Positions 34,871 through 46,500 of a DNA stretch of 64,000 bases are shown in pieces. Numbering within the stretch: position 1 is the stretch's first letter; each line of letters begins with the position of its first letter. The translations under genes and the position numbers were made by a program. The notes under the pieces are model-generated. The model was not told the origin of the DNA. It saw nothing but the letters and a program-made list of their open reading frames with translations, and searched no databases. Location of the stretch: positions 51,897,387 through 51,961,386 of the forward strand of contig NC_056527.1 in the NCBI RefSeq assembly GCF_019175285.1, written 5' to 3'. This DNA comes from Sceloporus undulatus. Its lineage: Eukaryota > Chordata > Lepidosauria > Squamata > Phrynosomatidae.

Positions 34871-36016
34871 CAAAAGTATTTTCAGTGGATAAACCTGGCA
34901 ATGGAAAACATGAATGAACCAGAAAGAATGTTTTTCAAACATTCCTAAAGTGAAATGCAGCATCTCCTTTTCTTGAAAGCATCACCACTCTTCTAACTTC
35001 AGCTGAGGCCATTGCACCCACAAGTGTACCTTTGTGGCAGAGGTGGACCATTGGCAGTTGCTAAACAAGAGCAGGGGCTGAAAGACAAGGGCATAATATC
35101 ATAGTCCCTGGATACCTCCTCTACAGTTCAGAGAAAACCCCAGAGTAGATTCATTACCTAATTGACATGAGATTCACCAGTCACCACTGGCCCAGAGGTG
35201 GCAAATATTGTTTTTTGTAGAATCCAAGAACATAGCTCTGTTAGTCTGGAAAATCAGTATGCAAAGTAATCTTGCAGCACCTTTGAGACTAACTGAAAGA
35301 AAGAAGCTACATTATTATGATCTGTAGACCAATCCACGGTCTTTGCAGTGGCAGCACCCCAAAAAATTAAAGACTCAAAGGTCATCAGGAAAAGCAACCG
35401 CCACAATTTTTTGGGATAAGCAAAGTATTTTGATGACTGACTATCTTCAGAAGGCCCAAAAAGTCAATGCAGAACACTACTCTGACTGGCTGTGCTGATT
35501 AAAGGAGTCATTGAAGAGAAAAGGATGAAGGAAGCTGTGGAAAGGTATTCTCTTTTTGTAGGACAGTGCACCTGCTCACAGGGTTGAGAAGACAAAGGAT
35601 GCTTTGAAGACTTTTGGGTTTGAGTGCATAGACCATCCACCTGACTAACCAGACTTTGCTCCATCTGTCTAGTTCCTGTTTCTAAATCTTAAAGGGAGTT
35701 TGAAAGGAAGGAAATTTTCATGATTTAAGAGGTGATGGCAACAGCAACCAGTGACCAGATATCAGAATTTGGAGGGGTAGGTAAAAGAAACTTAAGAAAC
35801 AATGTGCCAAGTTTCTCAAACTTTGGAGTGAATATGTGGAATAGCATGTAGGTTTCTTAATTCTTGTTTGGGCTGAGAACTTTTCAGCACCCGCTCACAG
35901 TAACAGTGGAGACACTCTGTGGTCATGGACTTCAGTACTTCACACTCCATGAGGTTATGATTAAGTCTAATTCTTTTTCTGGAACAATATCACACCATTG
36001 TCAGGAGTGCAAACTA
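34871..36016. other. Intergenic, no gene recognised
   Basis: 35225-35340 carries a piece of the GTTAGTCTGG foldback family (also at 3583). No exon was found. Confidence 0.45.
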
Positions 36017-36100
36017 TGGCCTAAGCCAAGGGTGAGAATTGTGAGACACTGTAGATGTTGTTGAACTGCAACCATAGCCAACACAGTCAAGGTTGAGGAA
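36017..36100. repeat. TGTTGGACTACA-type MITE, left half, split by Tigger
   Basis: GGTGAGAATTGTGAGACACT and ATGTTGTTGAACTGCAAC are half of a foldback MITE. Its other half resumes after the Tigger element at 38731 with GGAAACTGCAGTTCAAATGG. The Tigger therefore inserted later. Confidence 0.65.
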
Positions 36101-36414
36101 TACACTGGTGCCCCGGGATACGAAATGACCGGGTTACGAAATTTCCGGGATACGAAAAACGTGGATTGGAAAAAACTGTTTCGGGTTACGAAATATTTTT
36201 CGGGTTACGAAATTCATTTCGGCGCGAAATTCAAATGATGCAAAGTGCAGCTACAGGCTTTCCAGGGATTTCCAGGGCTAACGGAAACCTAAGGGGGCTG
36301 GGTTAGGGTTAGCTTTGGCGCGAATTTTGAATTTCGTTAGCAGCAGTGATTGGCTTGCGAAATCAAGCTGATCATCTGGATTGGCTAACGAAATTGGGGG
36401 GGGGGTGGCTTGCC

Positions 36415-36616
36415 TTGAGAAATAAAAGCCGGCTTCCATTGATCTGCCCCCTTTGTCTGGCCCTGTGGACTGTGTGAGGAAGAGTTGATATTCTGAGCTC
36501 TGACTCTTGGTTCCACTTGAGGTTCGGACTTTTCCTGGCTTACTGCCTTTGGATTTTTTCTGGCTTTGCCAGGTGTATCTTCGGATCAAGACCGGCGATC
36601 AGGAATTTCTCTACAG
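36415..36616 (+). promoter_or_regulatory. Putative Tigger promoter and first leader exon
   Basis: AAATAAAAGCC near 36420 resembles a TATA box. About 190 bp downstream, CTACAG/GTAGGTTG is a strong splice donor context. The sequence between has no long open frame, as expected of an untranslated leader. This is inference from motif order; no transcript evidence exists here. Confidence 0.45.
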
Positions 36617-36766
36617 GTAGGTTGATGGATTTTTACCTTCTTCTTGTGGGGTGGGGTAGGGTGAGACAGTGTGACCATGCTTTTGCTGTGGGGTGCTGGG
36701 TTGTTTTTTTTTTTTGGTTTTTTTTTTTTGTGTGTTTTCAAAGTGTGGATTGTGGGTTTTGCTACT

Positions 36767-36990
36767 GGCATGCTCTGATTTGTGGATTATGGGTTTGGTG
36801 CGCTGGTTTGCCTTTTTTTGGTTTTTTTGCTGTTAGGGTGGCATGCTCTGATTTGTGGATTATGGGTTTGGTGTGCTGGTTTGCCTTTTTTTTGGTTTTT
36901 TTGCTGTTAGGGTGGCATGCTCTGAATTGTGGATTATGGGCTTCATTTGCTGCTTTGATTCCTTCATGGCTCTGCTGTTTTGAAAGTGTG
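36767..36990. repeat. Tandem repeat inside Tigger, 73-74 bp unit
   Basis: GGCATGCTCTGATTTGTGG recurs at 36767, 36840 and 36914 (the last as GAATTGTGG), each followed by TTATGGG and a T-rich spacer. There are about three units. Confidence 0.85.
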
Positions 36991-37142
36991 GTGTGTGACT
37001 TTTAAAACTTTGGCCATGGTCACATGTGGCCAGAGACTCTCACCATAGGGTGGCATTTTCTGATTTGGGGGTTTTGGCCTATGGGCTTGTGTTCTTGTGT
37101 GCTTTGGCCATGGCTGTGATGATTTGAGAGTGTGGGGTGTGA

Positions 37143-37542
37143 NNNNNNNNNNNNNNNNNNNNNNNNNNNNNNNNNNNNNNNNNNNNNNNNNNNNNNNNNN
37201 NNNNNNNNNNNNNNNNNNNNNNNNNNNNNNNNNNNNNNNNNNNNNNNNNNNNNNNNNNNNNNNNNNNNNNNNNNNNNNNNNNNNNNNNNNNNNNNNNNNN
37301 NNNNNNNNNNNNNNNNNNNNNNNNNNNNNNNNNNNNNNNNNNNNNNNNNNNNNNNNNNNNNNNNNNNNNNNNNNNNNNNNNNNNNNNNNNNNNNNNNNNN
37401 NNNNNNNNNNNNNNNNNNNNNNNNNNNNNNNNNNNNNNNNNNNNNNNNNNNNNNNNNNNNNNNNNNNNNNNNNNNNNNNNNNNNNNNNNNNNNNNNNNNN
37501 NNNNNNNNNNNNNNNNNNNNNNNNNNNNNNNNNNNNNNNNNN
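37143..37542. other. Assembly gap (400 N)
   Basis: Exactly 400 unknown bases inside the Tigger element. The left flank is a unit of the 124-bp array (GATGATTTGAGAGTGTGG) and the right flank is a coding tail. Open frames spanning the N run are artefacts. The round number suggests the true length may be unknown. Confidence 0.95.
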
Positions 37543-37543
37543 G

Positions 37544-37615
37544 CAGACATCCTTGGACCAGTTCTTCACTAGAGAGGGAGAACCGTCATCCAAGAAGGCA
37601 AAAGGTGACCCTTAA
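37544..37615 (+). pseudogene. C-terminal tail of a probable Tigger transposase
   Basis: Immediately after the gap an open frame reads QTSLDQFFTREGEPSSKKAK, then GDP and TAA. A short hydrophobic LDQFF-type motif followed by a basic, serine-rich end resembles the C-termini of Tigger/pogo transposases as I recall them. The position inside matching TIRs supports the call. The DNA-binding and DDE parts are not visible; they may lie in the gap or be lost. Similarity was judged by eye on 23 residues, so this is moderate evidence. Confidence 0.5.
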
Positions 37616-37677
37616 AAAAAAGGTGACCCTTAAAAAAAACACCAATTTTTTTTTTTAAAAAATGGTTAACTTTGTTA

Positions 37678-37800
37678 AATTGGTGGCATTGGCTAACATG
37701 GCTGAATTGGTTAAATTGCTTGAATTGGATAAATTGGCTGAAGTGGTTAAATTGCTTGAATTGGCTGAAGTGGTTAAATTGCTTGAATTGGTTTAAATTT
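37678..37800. repeat. Minisatellite, AATTGGCTGAAGTGG-type units
   Basis: Variants of TTGGTTAAATTGCTTGAA alternate with TTGGCTGAAGTGG in roughly 30-bp periods, about four copies. It lies just after the transposase tail. A CTC trinucleotide run follows at about 37820-37848. Confidence 0.85.
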
Positions 37801-37937
37801 GGCTTTTTGGGCTGCCCCTCTCCTCCTCCTCCTCCTCCTCCTCCTCCTGCCTCACTCCGAGATGCCAGGACCAGATGCCAAGACCAGCAAAGATAAGAAA
37901 AACACTTTTTTTCTTTATCCTTTAGAATGGGCCTGAC

Positions 37938-38395
37938 CATGGGGTTGCATGTTCAGATTTGGGGTTTCTGGCCTTTGGGTTTGAGTTCTGGGGTGGTATG
38001 GTCATGGGTGTGATGATTTGAGAGTGTGGGGTGTGGGGTGTGAGTTTTGAAAGTCTGGCCTTGATTTGATGCGGGCCATAGAGTGTGACCATGGGGTTGC
38101 TTTTTTAGATTTGGGGTTCCTTGGTCATGGGTGTGATGATTTGAGAGTGTGGGGTGTGGGGTGTGAGTTTTGAAAGTCTGGCCTTGATTTGATGTGGGCC
38201 ATAGAGTGTGACCATGGGGTTGCTTTTTTAGATTTGGGGTTGCTTTGGTCATGGGTGTGATGATTTGAGAGTGTGGGGTGTGGGGTGTGAGTTTTGCAAG
38301 TCTGGCCTTGATTTGATGTGGGCCATAGAGTGTGAACATGGGGTTGCTTTTTTAGATTTGGGGTTGCTTTGGTCATGGGTGTGATGATTTGAGAG
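37938..38395. repeat. Tandem array inside Tigger, 123-124 bp unit
   Basis: ATGGGGTTGC recurs at 37938, 38091, 38214 and 38338, and each unit contains GTGATGATTTGAGAGTGTGG. Three intervals were measured: 153, 123 and 124 bp, the first unit being diverged. Similar units lie left of the gap (about 37017-37142), so the array probably extends into it. A CTC run and GATAAGAAAAACAC block flank it on both sides (about 37818 and 38396). Confidence 0.9.
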
Positions 38396-38730
38396 CTCCT
38401 CCTCCTCCTCCTCCTGTCTCACTCTGAGATGCCAGAACCATCAAAGATAAGAAAAACACTTTTTTTCTTTATCCTTTGGAAAGTTTAGAATGGACCTGCC
38501 AGTCATTGTTAAGCTCATTAGTGCCTCAGGCAACTTTGTATTACATTGTATTGTAGGGTACTTAGCTTAATAGGCCTCTATTGTGCCTTTGTTTTGACTT
38601 GCAGGTTCAGTCTGAGGTCATGGAACGCATTAGTTATTTTCAATGGGAAAAGTGTTTCGGGTTACGAAATTTTCGGCTTACGAAAGGAATAGCGGAACGA
38701 ATTAATTTCGTAACCCGAGGCACCAGTGTA

Positions 38731-38790
38731 CTGGAAACTGCAGTTCAAATGGAGCACAAAATTCTCATCCTTGCCCTAAATCCAATTGTT
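38731..38790. repeat. TGTTGGACTACA-type MITE, right half
   Basis: GGAAACTGCAGTTCAAATGG and CTCATCCTTGCCC complete the MITE whose left half is at 36017-36100. Confidence 0.65.
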
Positions 38791-40680
38791 CATCCTGGTT
38801 AGAGTCAAACCACTGAATCTATTGCTGACTGGTAAGTCAACACTTACATAAATGTCATTCATTCAATGGTTTTAGCCTTGACAAGTCTTGCAATGGGATC
38901 CAGGCATTAGATTCCTCTGAAGCGCCATTCTTGTCATGCTTCTTCCCCATTCATTTTTGTCCTTGTGCCAAAAATGTCAGAACCATTAAAGAGGGGGGAT
39001 AACCACCTTATGCAGAATAGTTTTGAATGTCATAAAAAAGCAGAAAATTGTTCGTTGTTTAAGTTTTTTTATTATTATACTTCCAATGCGAGGGAGATGA
39101 GGAGCTGCATGTAAGATATTCTGCCACCTGCCAAAATAATTTGGCTAGTTTTAGGTACTATTTAATGGGTGGGTATCATTTGCTACTCTACCTCGAGGAT
39201 CATGCTAGCCCTGGAAAATATATTTATTGAGGTTGGACCCTTCCACCACAGGGTATTACTATGTTTTAGTACTTTGTTTTGTTTTGCCACCAGTGTACCA
39301 TGTTCCACTGGCAGGAGTAAGTTTATGAGTAAGTCTACTTCATCTGGAAGTTATAATCTTAGGACAGAATCACTCTGTAAATCTTGCATTAAAAAGGGGA
39401 TTAGTAAAATCCCAACACACATCTAGGTTGACTGAAAAACTCTCAGAGATTGAATCGATTGGCCTTTCTTTTCATGTACCATGGTGTTATATACTTTCCA
39501 ACATGAAACACTTTTACTAAGCAGAGGGAAAAAAATCTATCAGAATGCAAGTGTGGCACCTTAACAGGTAACCTGTGGATTTCACTATTTGACATGTTTT
39601 TTAAAGTACAGAGTATTGCTGTGGAATGTGTTCCACTGTGCTATCATATTAGATGCACAGAAGCAGAATTTTGCTCCAAACAAAATTGAGTGAACAGAAA
39701 GGTCAGGCTGCAGTGACTTCAATTTGCTCACTATGACACTCTAAATACATTCTGAGTCTTATTTCTTACATAGCTTGAGGGCTTGTACTGTACAAGCTTT
39801 TTCTTGGCAAAGTTATAAAACCCTCATGCCACTGACAGACAGATATCCTGGACAAAACAATTAAAAATAAATAAAAATAAAATCCCAAAGGCATCTACAT
39901 GTAGGATCTCTTTCAGAGAATTGTTACGATTTAAGATCATAAAAGATCTCCATATGATGTTTGCCTTGTACATTTCCACAATACTGAAATATTATATATG
40001 AAAGAAGCATGTGTATTATTGATTGTGAAATGTGCAACAGCTTATACTGACTTGGGTACTGCCAACAAAATCAATACTTGCAATTCATTTTCCAAGTGAC
40101 AGTATTTTCCTACAGAGATATTATCTTTGTGGAGAGAATTTCTCATGTGTTGAAGCAACCCTCCAGGCAATTTGAACAATAAACATGCCTCAGTACACAT
40201 TCACATTTTCCTATTCTTACTACTTGGATAAAGGTTGATAGTTTAGATTTAAATATTATCCACTTATAAGAACGACAACTGGGGATTCTGGAAATTGTGG
40301 TACAAAATTTAAATTTTTTAGGCTCTTGTTATCATTTCCCCCCATGAATCAAGATGGTCAAGGGGAGTGTTGGGTCACATGCTTAAGGGTGCCATTTCTC
40401 CCAGAAAACCTGGAAAATCAGTTGAAAGAACTGAAAAATGTAATTTTTTAAAAAAAACAGCCCTTGTTTTTAACCTAAGTGAACACCCCTCTAGTAATAT
40501 CTAGGTCCTCCATCTTAATTCTTTCACCAACATCTAGCAGAAGTTGATAACAAAATTGCACCAGAGGACATATAAATGCCTACAGAAGTGTTTTCTCTAG
40601 AAATCTCTAGGTACTCCAGTGTGACTCTATGGTCAACTTCTGGCAGAGTCGTGCTGGAAGACCTAAAGATTCCTAGGGAA
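38791..40680. other. Intergenic, no gene recognised
   Basis: Mostly AT-rich unique-looking sequence. No exon or named repeat was found. Confidence 0.5.
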
Positions 40681-40757
40681 AATATATTAATCAAATCCAT
40701 GAATAATCAAATCTGCAAAAATTAAAGCAGCAAATGTGGAGGGCCAAGTGTAATCTG
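40681..40757. mobile_element. Tigger-type MITE fragment
   Basis: AATCAAATCTGCAAAAATTAAAGCAGCAAATGTGGAGGGCCAAGTGTA is one end of a Tigger-type MITE. The other end is missing. Confidence 0.6.
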
Positions 40758-41156
40758 AGACTAAACCTACAAAGAACTGACCATCTCCAAGGCCCCCACC
40801 ACATGTCACTCCATGAGTGCCAGCAACAAACCAGGAGACATACCAAGCTCTAAGTGAAAGTTGTGTCCCTTTCCACTTCTCAAGGAAGGGGTAAAACCTG
40901 ATGGGCACAATTGACTTTACATTTCAGTCAATGTTCCAACATTGCCAGAGCAATTGGCTCTCTTGGAAGACTTCTTGGTGCTGAAATTGCCTCATGGTCT
41001 GCTGGACTGCTGCTTCTCTTCATCTATGCTCTACTAGTCTATTTGTACTTAGATCAAATACTGTAATGCAGTATTCTTCCTTCTGAAGGAGGTCAATACC
41101 TCTGGGGTATTGTCTCTGTAACCAGGTAAGTATGTAACAATACTTTATTGTAAGTA
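40758..41156. other. Intergenic, no gene recognised
   Basis: No repeat or exon could be named. Confidence 0.5.
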
Positions 41157-41376
41157 CAATCCTTCCTCCGTTCTTGAGGCTTTGGAATCTGCATCCCTCA
41201 CTTATGCGCAAGAGATTAACGGAGGGGAAAATAATGGGGCACATGCCCGAGGTGTGTGCATGTGGACTCCCACAGCTGTGCACCTATATTCAAACCAATG
41301 AGGCTTGAATATATGTGAAACTCCATTTTCACGGGGGGTCCGGAACGGATTCAATGTGAAAACAGAGGGTTGACTG
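41157..41376. mobile_element. Tigger-type MITE, TTTTCAC subfamily
   Basis: The left end is CAATCCTTCCTCCGTTCTTG and the right end is TTCAATGTGAAAACAGAGGGTTGACTG, with TA at 41155-41156 and 41377-41378. The interior has CATTTTCACGGGGGGTCCGGAAC. It is distinct from the GTATCC subfamily. Confidence 0.7.
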
Positions 41377-41728
41377 TAATATTCAGAGCCCTGTGTCACA
41401 CGAGCAAGAAGCCTGCCTGAGATAAAACTGTCAAGCCATGCCTCCTTTATTTCAAAAGGATTACAAGTCTATGTGGGGCAGGTTTCTTAATATCAAGTAT
41501 TTGTAGAAGTACATGTTCTTAAATTACATTCCTATGATGTGGAATTTAACCAAGGACCAACGTTGTTAGATCCTGAGTGCTTTGACTGTTACAAAATAAA
41601 CTATATTCCAGGGCTGGAGAATAAACATACATCACCCATTTTTCAAGGGTCAGATCTTACTATTTTAGCAATGTGTTACTATATATGTCACAGAACTCAG
41701 TTTCAAGAACCTATACTTTTTGGAAATA
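41377..41728. other. Intergenic, no gene recognised
   Basis: No repeat or exon could be named. Confidence 0.5.
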
Positions 41729-41955
41729 AAGTGGGCCCTTGGTATCCACTGGGGTTTGATTCCAGGACACACACACATACACACACCGTGAATACAAAAA
41801 TGTGTGGATGCTGAATTCTCATTAAATACAATGGTGTAGTAAATTGACATCTTTTATATAAAATGGTAAAATGGTTTGTTTTTTGGAAATTTATATATTT
41901 TTAAAATATTTTCAAGCCCTGGATGGTTGAAACCATGAATACAGAGAGGCTACTG
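41729..41955. mobile_element. Tigger-type MITE, GTATCC family, with CA insertion
   Basis: AAGTGGGCCCTTGGTATCCACTGG at the left; GAATACAGAGAGGCTACTG at the right, with TA at 41956-41957. A CA microsatellite (41767-41786) has grown inside the conserved left arm. Confidence 0.8.
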
Positions 41956-43346
41956 TATAGTCGCCTTATATTAAGGCTATTCCTAGACCATGTACATTTC
42001 CAATGTATCTCTTTTCCCTCTTTTCTTTTCATCATACTTTTGAAATATAATTTTAAAAAAAAGTTTCTTCCTATTATACTTCTAACAATTCCTGGGCTGA
42101 GGGGTGGAGCAGGACTAGAGTTTGAAATGCCAACCAATAATGCAAGTTTGACACCATAAACTATATTTGTGAGGGTCCCTCCCGACCTACTTTAACAGTC
42201 CTGGGGGGAAAGGAATAAGGTTTGCAGCAGCAGTCAGGGAAGAATCTCATCGTGCAGAATGTGAGTTGTATTTACTAGTAAATCAAAACACTGTCTTCAC
42301 CACTTTGTCTAAGATAGTGGCAGATTTGGTTTGGAAATGACATTTTCTTTTCTAAATGTAATGAAAAATGATAGATAAGCATTGTGGAATATTTTTGCAC
42401 AGCCACACAACCTAGCTAGTCCCCTTTCAGTATAAAATTGTTAGTTGGAGGTTATTACTGTTTGTGATATAATTCAGTTCTTGGGCATAGTGGAACCTAT
42501 ACAGCTTTAGTTGATGTCTGTGCAATGCCTACATTAGAAAATGCAAATCCAGTATTAACTTCATCTTAAGTCACTGCTGAATATTATTTTTCAGACATTT
42601 TGGTTACCCCTTTGATAGATTTATTACAAATTAAAATTATACTTCCTTTGCATGCATATAACCTTCAAGTTTGTATTCTGTTGAACCATTTTTTTACACG
42701 AGAGATTTTTCTTACAATTTTGACACATTCATTAGCACAGCAGAGTTTGTTAGTTAAGTGTCAGAGGGCATCTTAAAAAATCTCAAGATAGAGAGTATGA
42801 TTCCAAATTATGAGTAACTGTAATGTATTGAAAATAATATTGGGTACAATAACCTCTTGTCCCTCTGGGCTAGAAACATTTAGGCTACAAAGCTCATAAT
42901 GAAAGAGCTGAAGAAAGCTTGACAAGGTAATTTCTCAAGCGTGAAGAATTCTTTGCTGACATTAACTATACATGATACCCAAGGATTTTTTTCTGCCTGA
43001 ATTACTTAATGCATTAAATATAGTCTTATTAGGGTAGTAAACTTTTCCGAGCCAAGCTGCTTAAATTTATTAATAAAGTCAAATCAGAATGGGCAGTGAT
43101 TCTATTTTGACAAATGAGATATATATTTTAGAAATAGCCCCACTCAAAGTCTCACTTATGGATATGTCAATAGAAAAGAATCATGATTTGTTCATACTTT
43201 TTTTCCTTTTTCTCATTTTGTGTCATCAGCTGTAAAGGAGCATCTTCTTCACAGCCACCTTGATAAAACTCCAAGAGAAAGAAATGCCTGCTTCATGAGT
43301 GTAGGATCCCCAAAGAGAACATCTTTCCTTAAAGCTCTTGCTATCC
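41956..43346. other. Intergenic; possible conserved stretches near 42590-42730 and 42930-43150
   Basis: These two parts are repeat-free and contain CATTTGCAT-like, TTAATGCATTAAAT and AATTTATTAATAAAG motifs in the style of noncoding conserved DNA. The rest is unrecognised. No exon was found. Confidence 0.35.
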
Positions 43347-43400
43347 TGTATGTATGTATGTATGTATGTATGTATAGAGAGAGAGAGAGAGAGAGAGAGG
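43347..43400. repeat. Compound (TGTA)n(GA)n microsatellite
   Basis: About seven TGTA units followed by about twelve GA units. Confidence 0.95.
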
Positions 43401-43869
43401 AGAACCTATGAGCTCCCAGATGTGGTTAGACCACAATTCTTAACTACGCTTGCTGGGCAAATGACAGCTAATTTCTAGCAACATGTGAAAGGCTCCTCAT
43501 TCCCATTTGGTTGTTTCTGAGTCAAAATCAACAGCATTAATTTTATTTAATTAATTATGTTCAGAAGATAAGAGGAAGTGGTGTAGATTTTTAAAACATG
43601 TTGGATTAGCCAAAGGCCCTTATAATCCAACGTTCTGTCCATAGAAGCCACCCAGTTGCCCATGGAAAGACGAGGAGCAGGACATTACAAGTGCACCCTA
43701 TCACACATATTTCCTGAAAATGATATATACAGCCATTCTACAACCAATACTGAACCCACCTTAACCCAGTAACCATTGATGGCCCTATCACCCAAGAATG
43801 CATATTCTTTAAAATATGATTCACCCAATCCCTTTCAGGAGCCAGAAAATATCACCATCTAACTATATC
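43401..43869. other. Intergenic with a CR1/L3-like scrap
   Basis: Phrases such as AAAGGCCCTTATAATCC and CTGTCCATAGAAGCC are not assignable. The right edge, TATGATTCTATGATTC, is a CR1/L3-like terminus. Confidence 0.4.
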
Positions 43870-43995
43870 TTGTATGATTCTATGATTCTTTGTATCGTAC
43901 ATTTAATTTTGTTTTCTGCCATTTGGTTTTTAGCTTTATCTAGGTTTAGTCTTATTGTAAGCTGATTTGTGTCCCATGTAGGGAGAAAGGCAGAA
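43870..43995 (+). mobile_element. LINE 3' tail, CR1/L2-type
   Basis: TATGATTCTATGATTC near 43872 and TAAGCTGATTTGTGTCCCATGTAGGGAGAAAGGCAGA are remnants of two squamate LINE tails. A TAGGTAGC tandem run follows. Confidence 0.55.
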
Positions 43996-45993
43996 GGTAG
44001 GTAGCTAGGTAGCTAGGTGGATAGTGATAAATCTTCTATCACTCACTTCCAGTAGATGACCCCAGGTTCAAGTATTACAAGAGAAGGTACAATCATTTCT
44101 TGGCAATGGAAATACGTTGTAAGACTGTTGTGTTGCTATGCTAACCATTTTTGGCCACTGTGTGTCCTCAGGACAAGTCCCAAGTGTGAGATAGTGGTAT
44201 TCATTCTAACCCCCACATCCCAGCTCTGGCACCTTCACTGACACCTTTGTGTGTCTGTCTCTAGCTAAGTGACAATAAGACTGAACTGCAGCATAGAAGA
44301 AGAGGGTACAGTGGCCACAGGTTATACTTTATGGGACAAAACAGTCCTTTGTTTGAAAATGTCCTCTATGTGAAGGGCTGTCCAGCAGATGATATGTAAT
44401 ATGGATTCACTACTGCATTAGGTGCTGTAAATTTTCTTTAAAGGGAACATCCTATCTTTCCACTAGGGTGACTATGTGCCTTATTTTGTAAAGGACAGTT
44501 TCCTGTTTGAAGGTCTGCACAGCCCAAGCTGATTTATAGATAAAGAACTGAAACAATAAAGAGAAGAACCTTGAAGTTACTCATTACCAGGTAGCACCTG
44601 GACTGCAGAGCGAGTAGGCAGCAGACAGTCAACTAATGGTCTTTGCCACTGTGATGAAAGGGAATGTTTACAGCTGCAAATTTTATGAAAATCTGTTTCA
44701 TCATCTTTTTTTATTATGCATTTTTTCCTTCTTCTTTTTTTATTCATGCGTAAATTGCCACCCTACAGTCAACCCTATCTTTTATACTGAAAGCAGGCTC
44801 ACAGGCTTTCTTCCCTTTATGACATGTGCCACAAAACTGTATTTTAAGCAAACTAGATATATTATTATATTATATACATAATGTATCATTATTATATATT
44901 ATATACTACTAGATATATTATTTGATGTCAGGCATTTGTTCTTTTCCTCCATATTAGGTTTATTGGTGAAAGGGGCATAACAAACTATTAAAACAACTCT
45001 CCCCTCCTCCTCGAAACCAGACAAGGATGTTTATTATGTTAAGGTACAAATGAGTGAAAAGCTGATAATACACAAACGCCATCATCATTCCAATGGTATA
45101 TATCTATTAAAAATGTATAAAGATAAAAAAAACCTTCTACAAGAACCAGGCAACCCCAGTTAAAATGTAAATTTTGATACCAAGCTGGGGCAGAACTAAT
45201 AAGTCTTATTTAAATCAGTAGAGATATAAACCAGATCATGCTGGCCCTAATTCAGTAGCTAGCTGATATTAACAGGACAAAAACATCTCATAATCATACA
45301 AGTACTGATTTAGTTGGGAGCTGATACCAAAAGGTGAAAGAAAGAAGACAATGTGTATATGAGGCCAGGGCTAGAACAGCCCAGAGGGATTCCCAGGCTG
45401 CATTGGTTATTGTATGCAAGAAATTTCCAATGTGGCAGTCAGATGGTGATAACAGAACTCTGCAAGTATGCAAAGGAAAGGCCTAGCAGACCCAGGGACA
45501 TTGCTTTGGGGACAGAAAATACAGCTCAGTCCAGGCTAAGAAACCCTTCATATTAAGAAAAGAAGCAAAGTAGGTTTAGCTATTTGAAAAGACACCTGGA
45601 TTTTTATTTGAAAAAAAGGGCACATATGTACTCTTTTAATTCCAGCCTCTGGGTGTATTTGGAGTCAGTAGACAAAATTAAATGGCTGCCTCAGGCAGCA
45701 GACACGCAAAGTCAGGGAAGAAAGGTGTTGGAGGACAGTGTGTATCACATTGCCAATTTTGCCCTCTTAAACTAGTTTGCAGTCCTTGGATATTGTACAG
45801 GACACTGTCCTGTCCTCAGTGTGGACTTTTCTGTTTTTGTATGTATTTATGCAATACTAAATTTTTTAAAAATTAAAGAAGCGTACACTAGCCAAATATA
45901 CAATAAGTACAATGCACAAATTAGCATACCCTTTTGAAATAGATGTTAGCTTGGATTAAACAGGGAAGACTTGCATAAATGTATGTTTTTAAC
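43996..45993. other. Intergenic, no gene recognised
   Basis: It includes an AT-rich (TATAT/TATTA) patch at 44862-44925. No exon or clear repeat family was recognised. Confidence 0.5.
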
Positions 45994-46256
45994 CAGTGGT
46001 GACCCCGCACCTGGTGTAACCTGTTATGATGCACACTCCCTCCCTCCATACCACTCCATTTTTTTCCTGATGAGGAAAAGGATGGGATGGCGCATGAGAG
46101 GAACACAAGGACAGAGTGTGGGGGGGGGGGCATGTGGGAAGAAGCATGGAGGGAGCTTAGGGGGAGCACAGGGGGAGGGTCCAACCAGGTGTCACCCCCT
46201 TCTGGGCTGGCACCAGGTGTAGTCCACACCACCACACACTCTTATTGATGCCACTG
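45994..46256. mobile_element. hAT-like non-autonomous element
   Basis: It starts CAGTGGTGACCCCGCACCTG and ends TATTGATGCCACTG, short inverted termini. GGTGTAACC at the left and CAGGTGTCACCCCC at the right are mirror-related. Flanking TTTTTAAC on the left and TTTTTTAAC on the right suggest an 8-bp duplication. It interrupts a CR1-like sequence. Confidence 0.6.
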
Positions 46257-46500
46257 TTTTTTAACATGCATCTAAAACTGGTAATAGTTGGGACACATTG
46301 AATAGCCAGTGGAAAAGCATTCCACATAGCAGGTGCCACCACACAGCTCTGAACAATTGCCAGTTAAAATAAGATCCAAGTACTAGTCTGGCCAGCTTCT
46401 GTATGTGAAAGTAGGGACAGGCAGCATCTTGTCCTTCACCTCAGGCAACAAAAATTGCCTAAGCCAGCACTTTGCAGAAGAGTTAAACATATCTTTAAAT
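46257..46500 (-). mobile_element. CR1-type LINE fragment
   Basis: AAGCATTCCACATAGCAGGTGCCACCACACAG and ACTAGTCTGGCCAGCTTCTG are diverged CR1-like phrases on the minus strand. Confidence 0.45.

Larger units (their letters stand above)
36103..38728 (+). mobile_element. Tigger/pogo-type DNA transposon, 2.6 kb, with internal gap
   Basis: The terminal inverted repeats are CACTGGTGCCCCGGGATACG on the left and, as reverse complement, CACTGGTGCCTCGGGTTACG on the right. Both are flanked by TA (36101-36102, 38729-38730). GGGTTACGAAA subrepeats lie inside both ends. Inside are a TATA-like AAATAAAAG, a possible splice donor (CAG/GTAGGT near 36616), two tandem arrays, a run of 400 N, a 23-codon open frame ending in TAA, and an acceptor-like TTGACTTGCAG near 38604. 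The short relative at 3326 shares its ends. The transposase body is either in the gap or deleted. Confidence 0.85.

Noticed and set aside
36300-36315. Telomere-like GGTTAGGGTTAG
   Set aside because: Only two units, inside the Tigger element, so it is not an interstitial telomeric array. The CTAACCCTAA near 4210 is also just part of a MITE.
37097-37615. Open frames spanning the N run
   Set aside because: Unknown bases never encode stops, so these frames are artefacts. Only the bases after 37543 were used.
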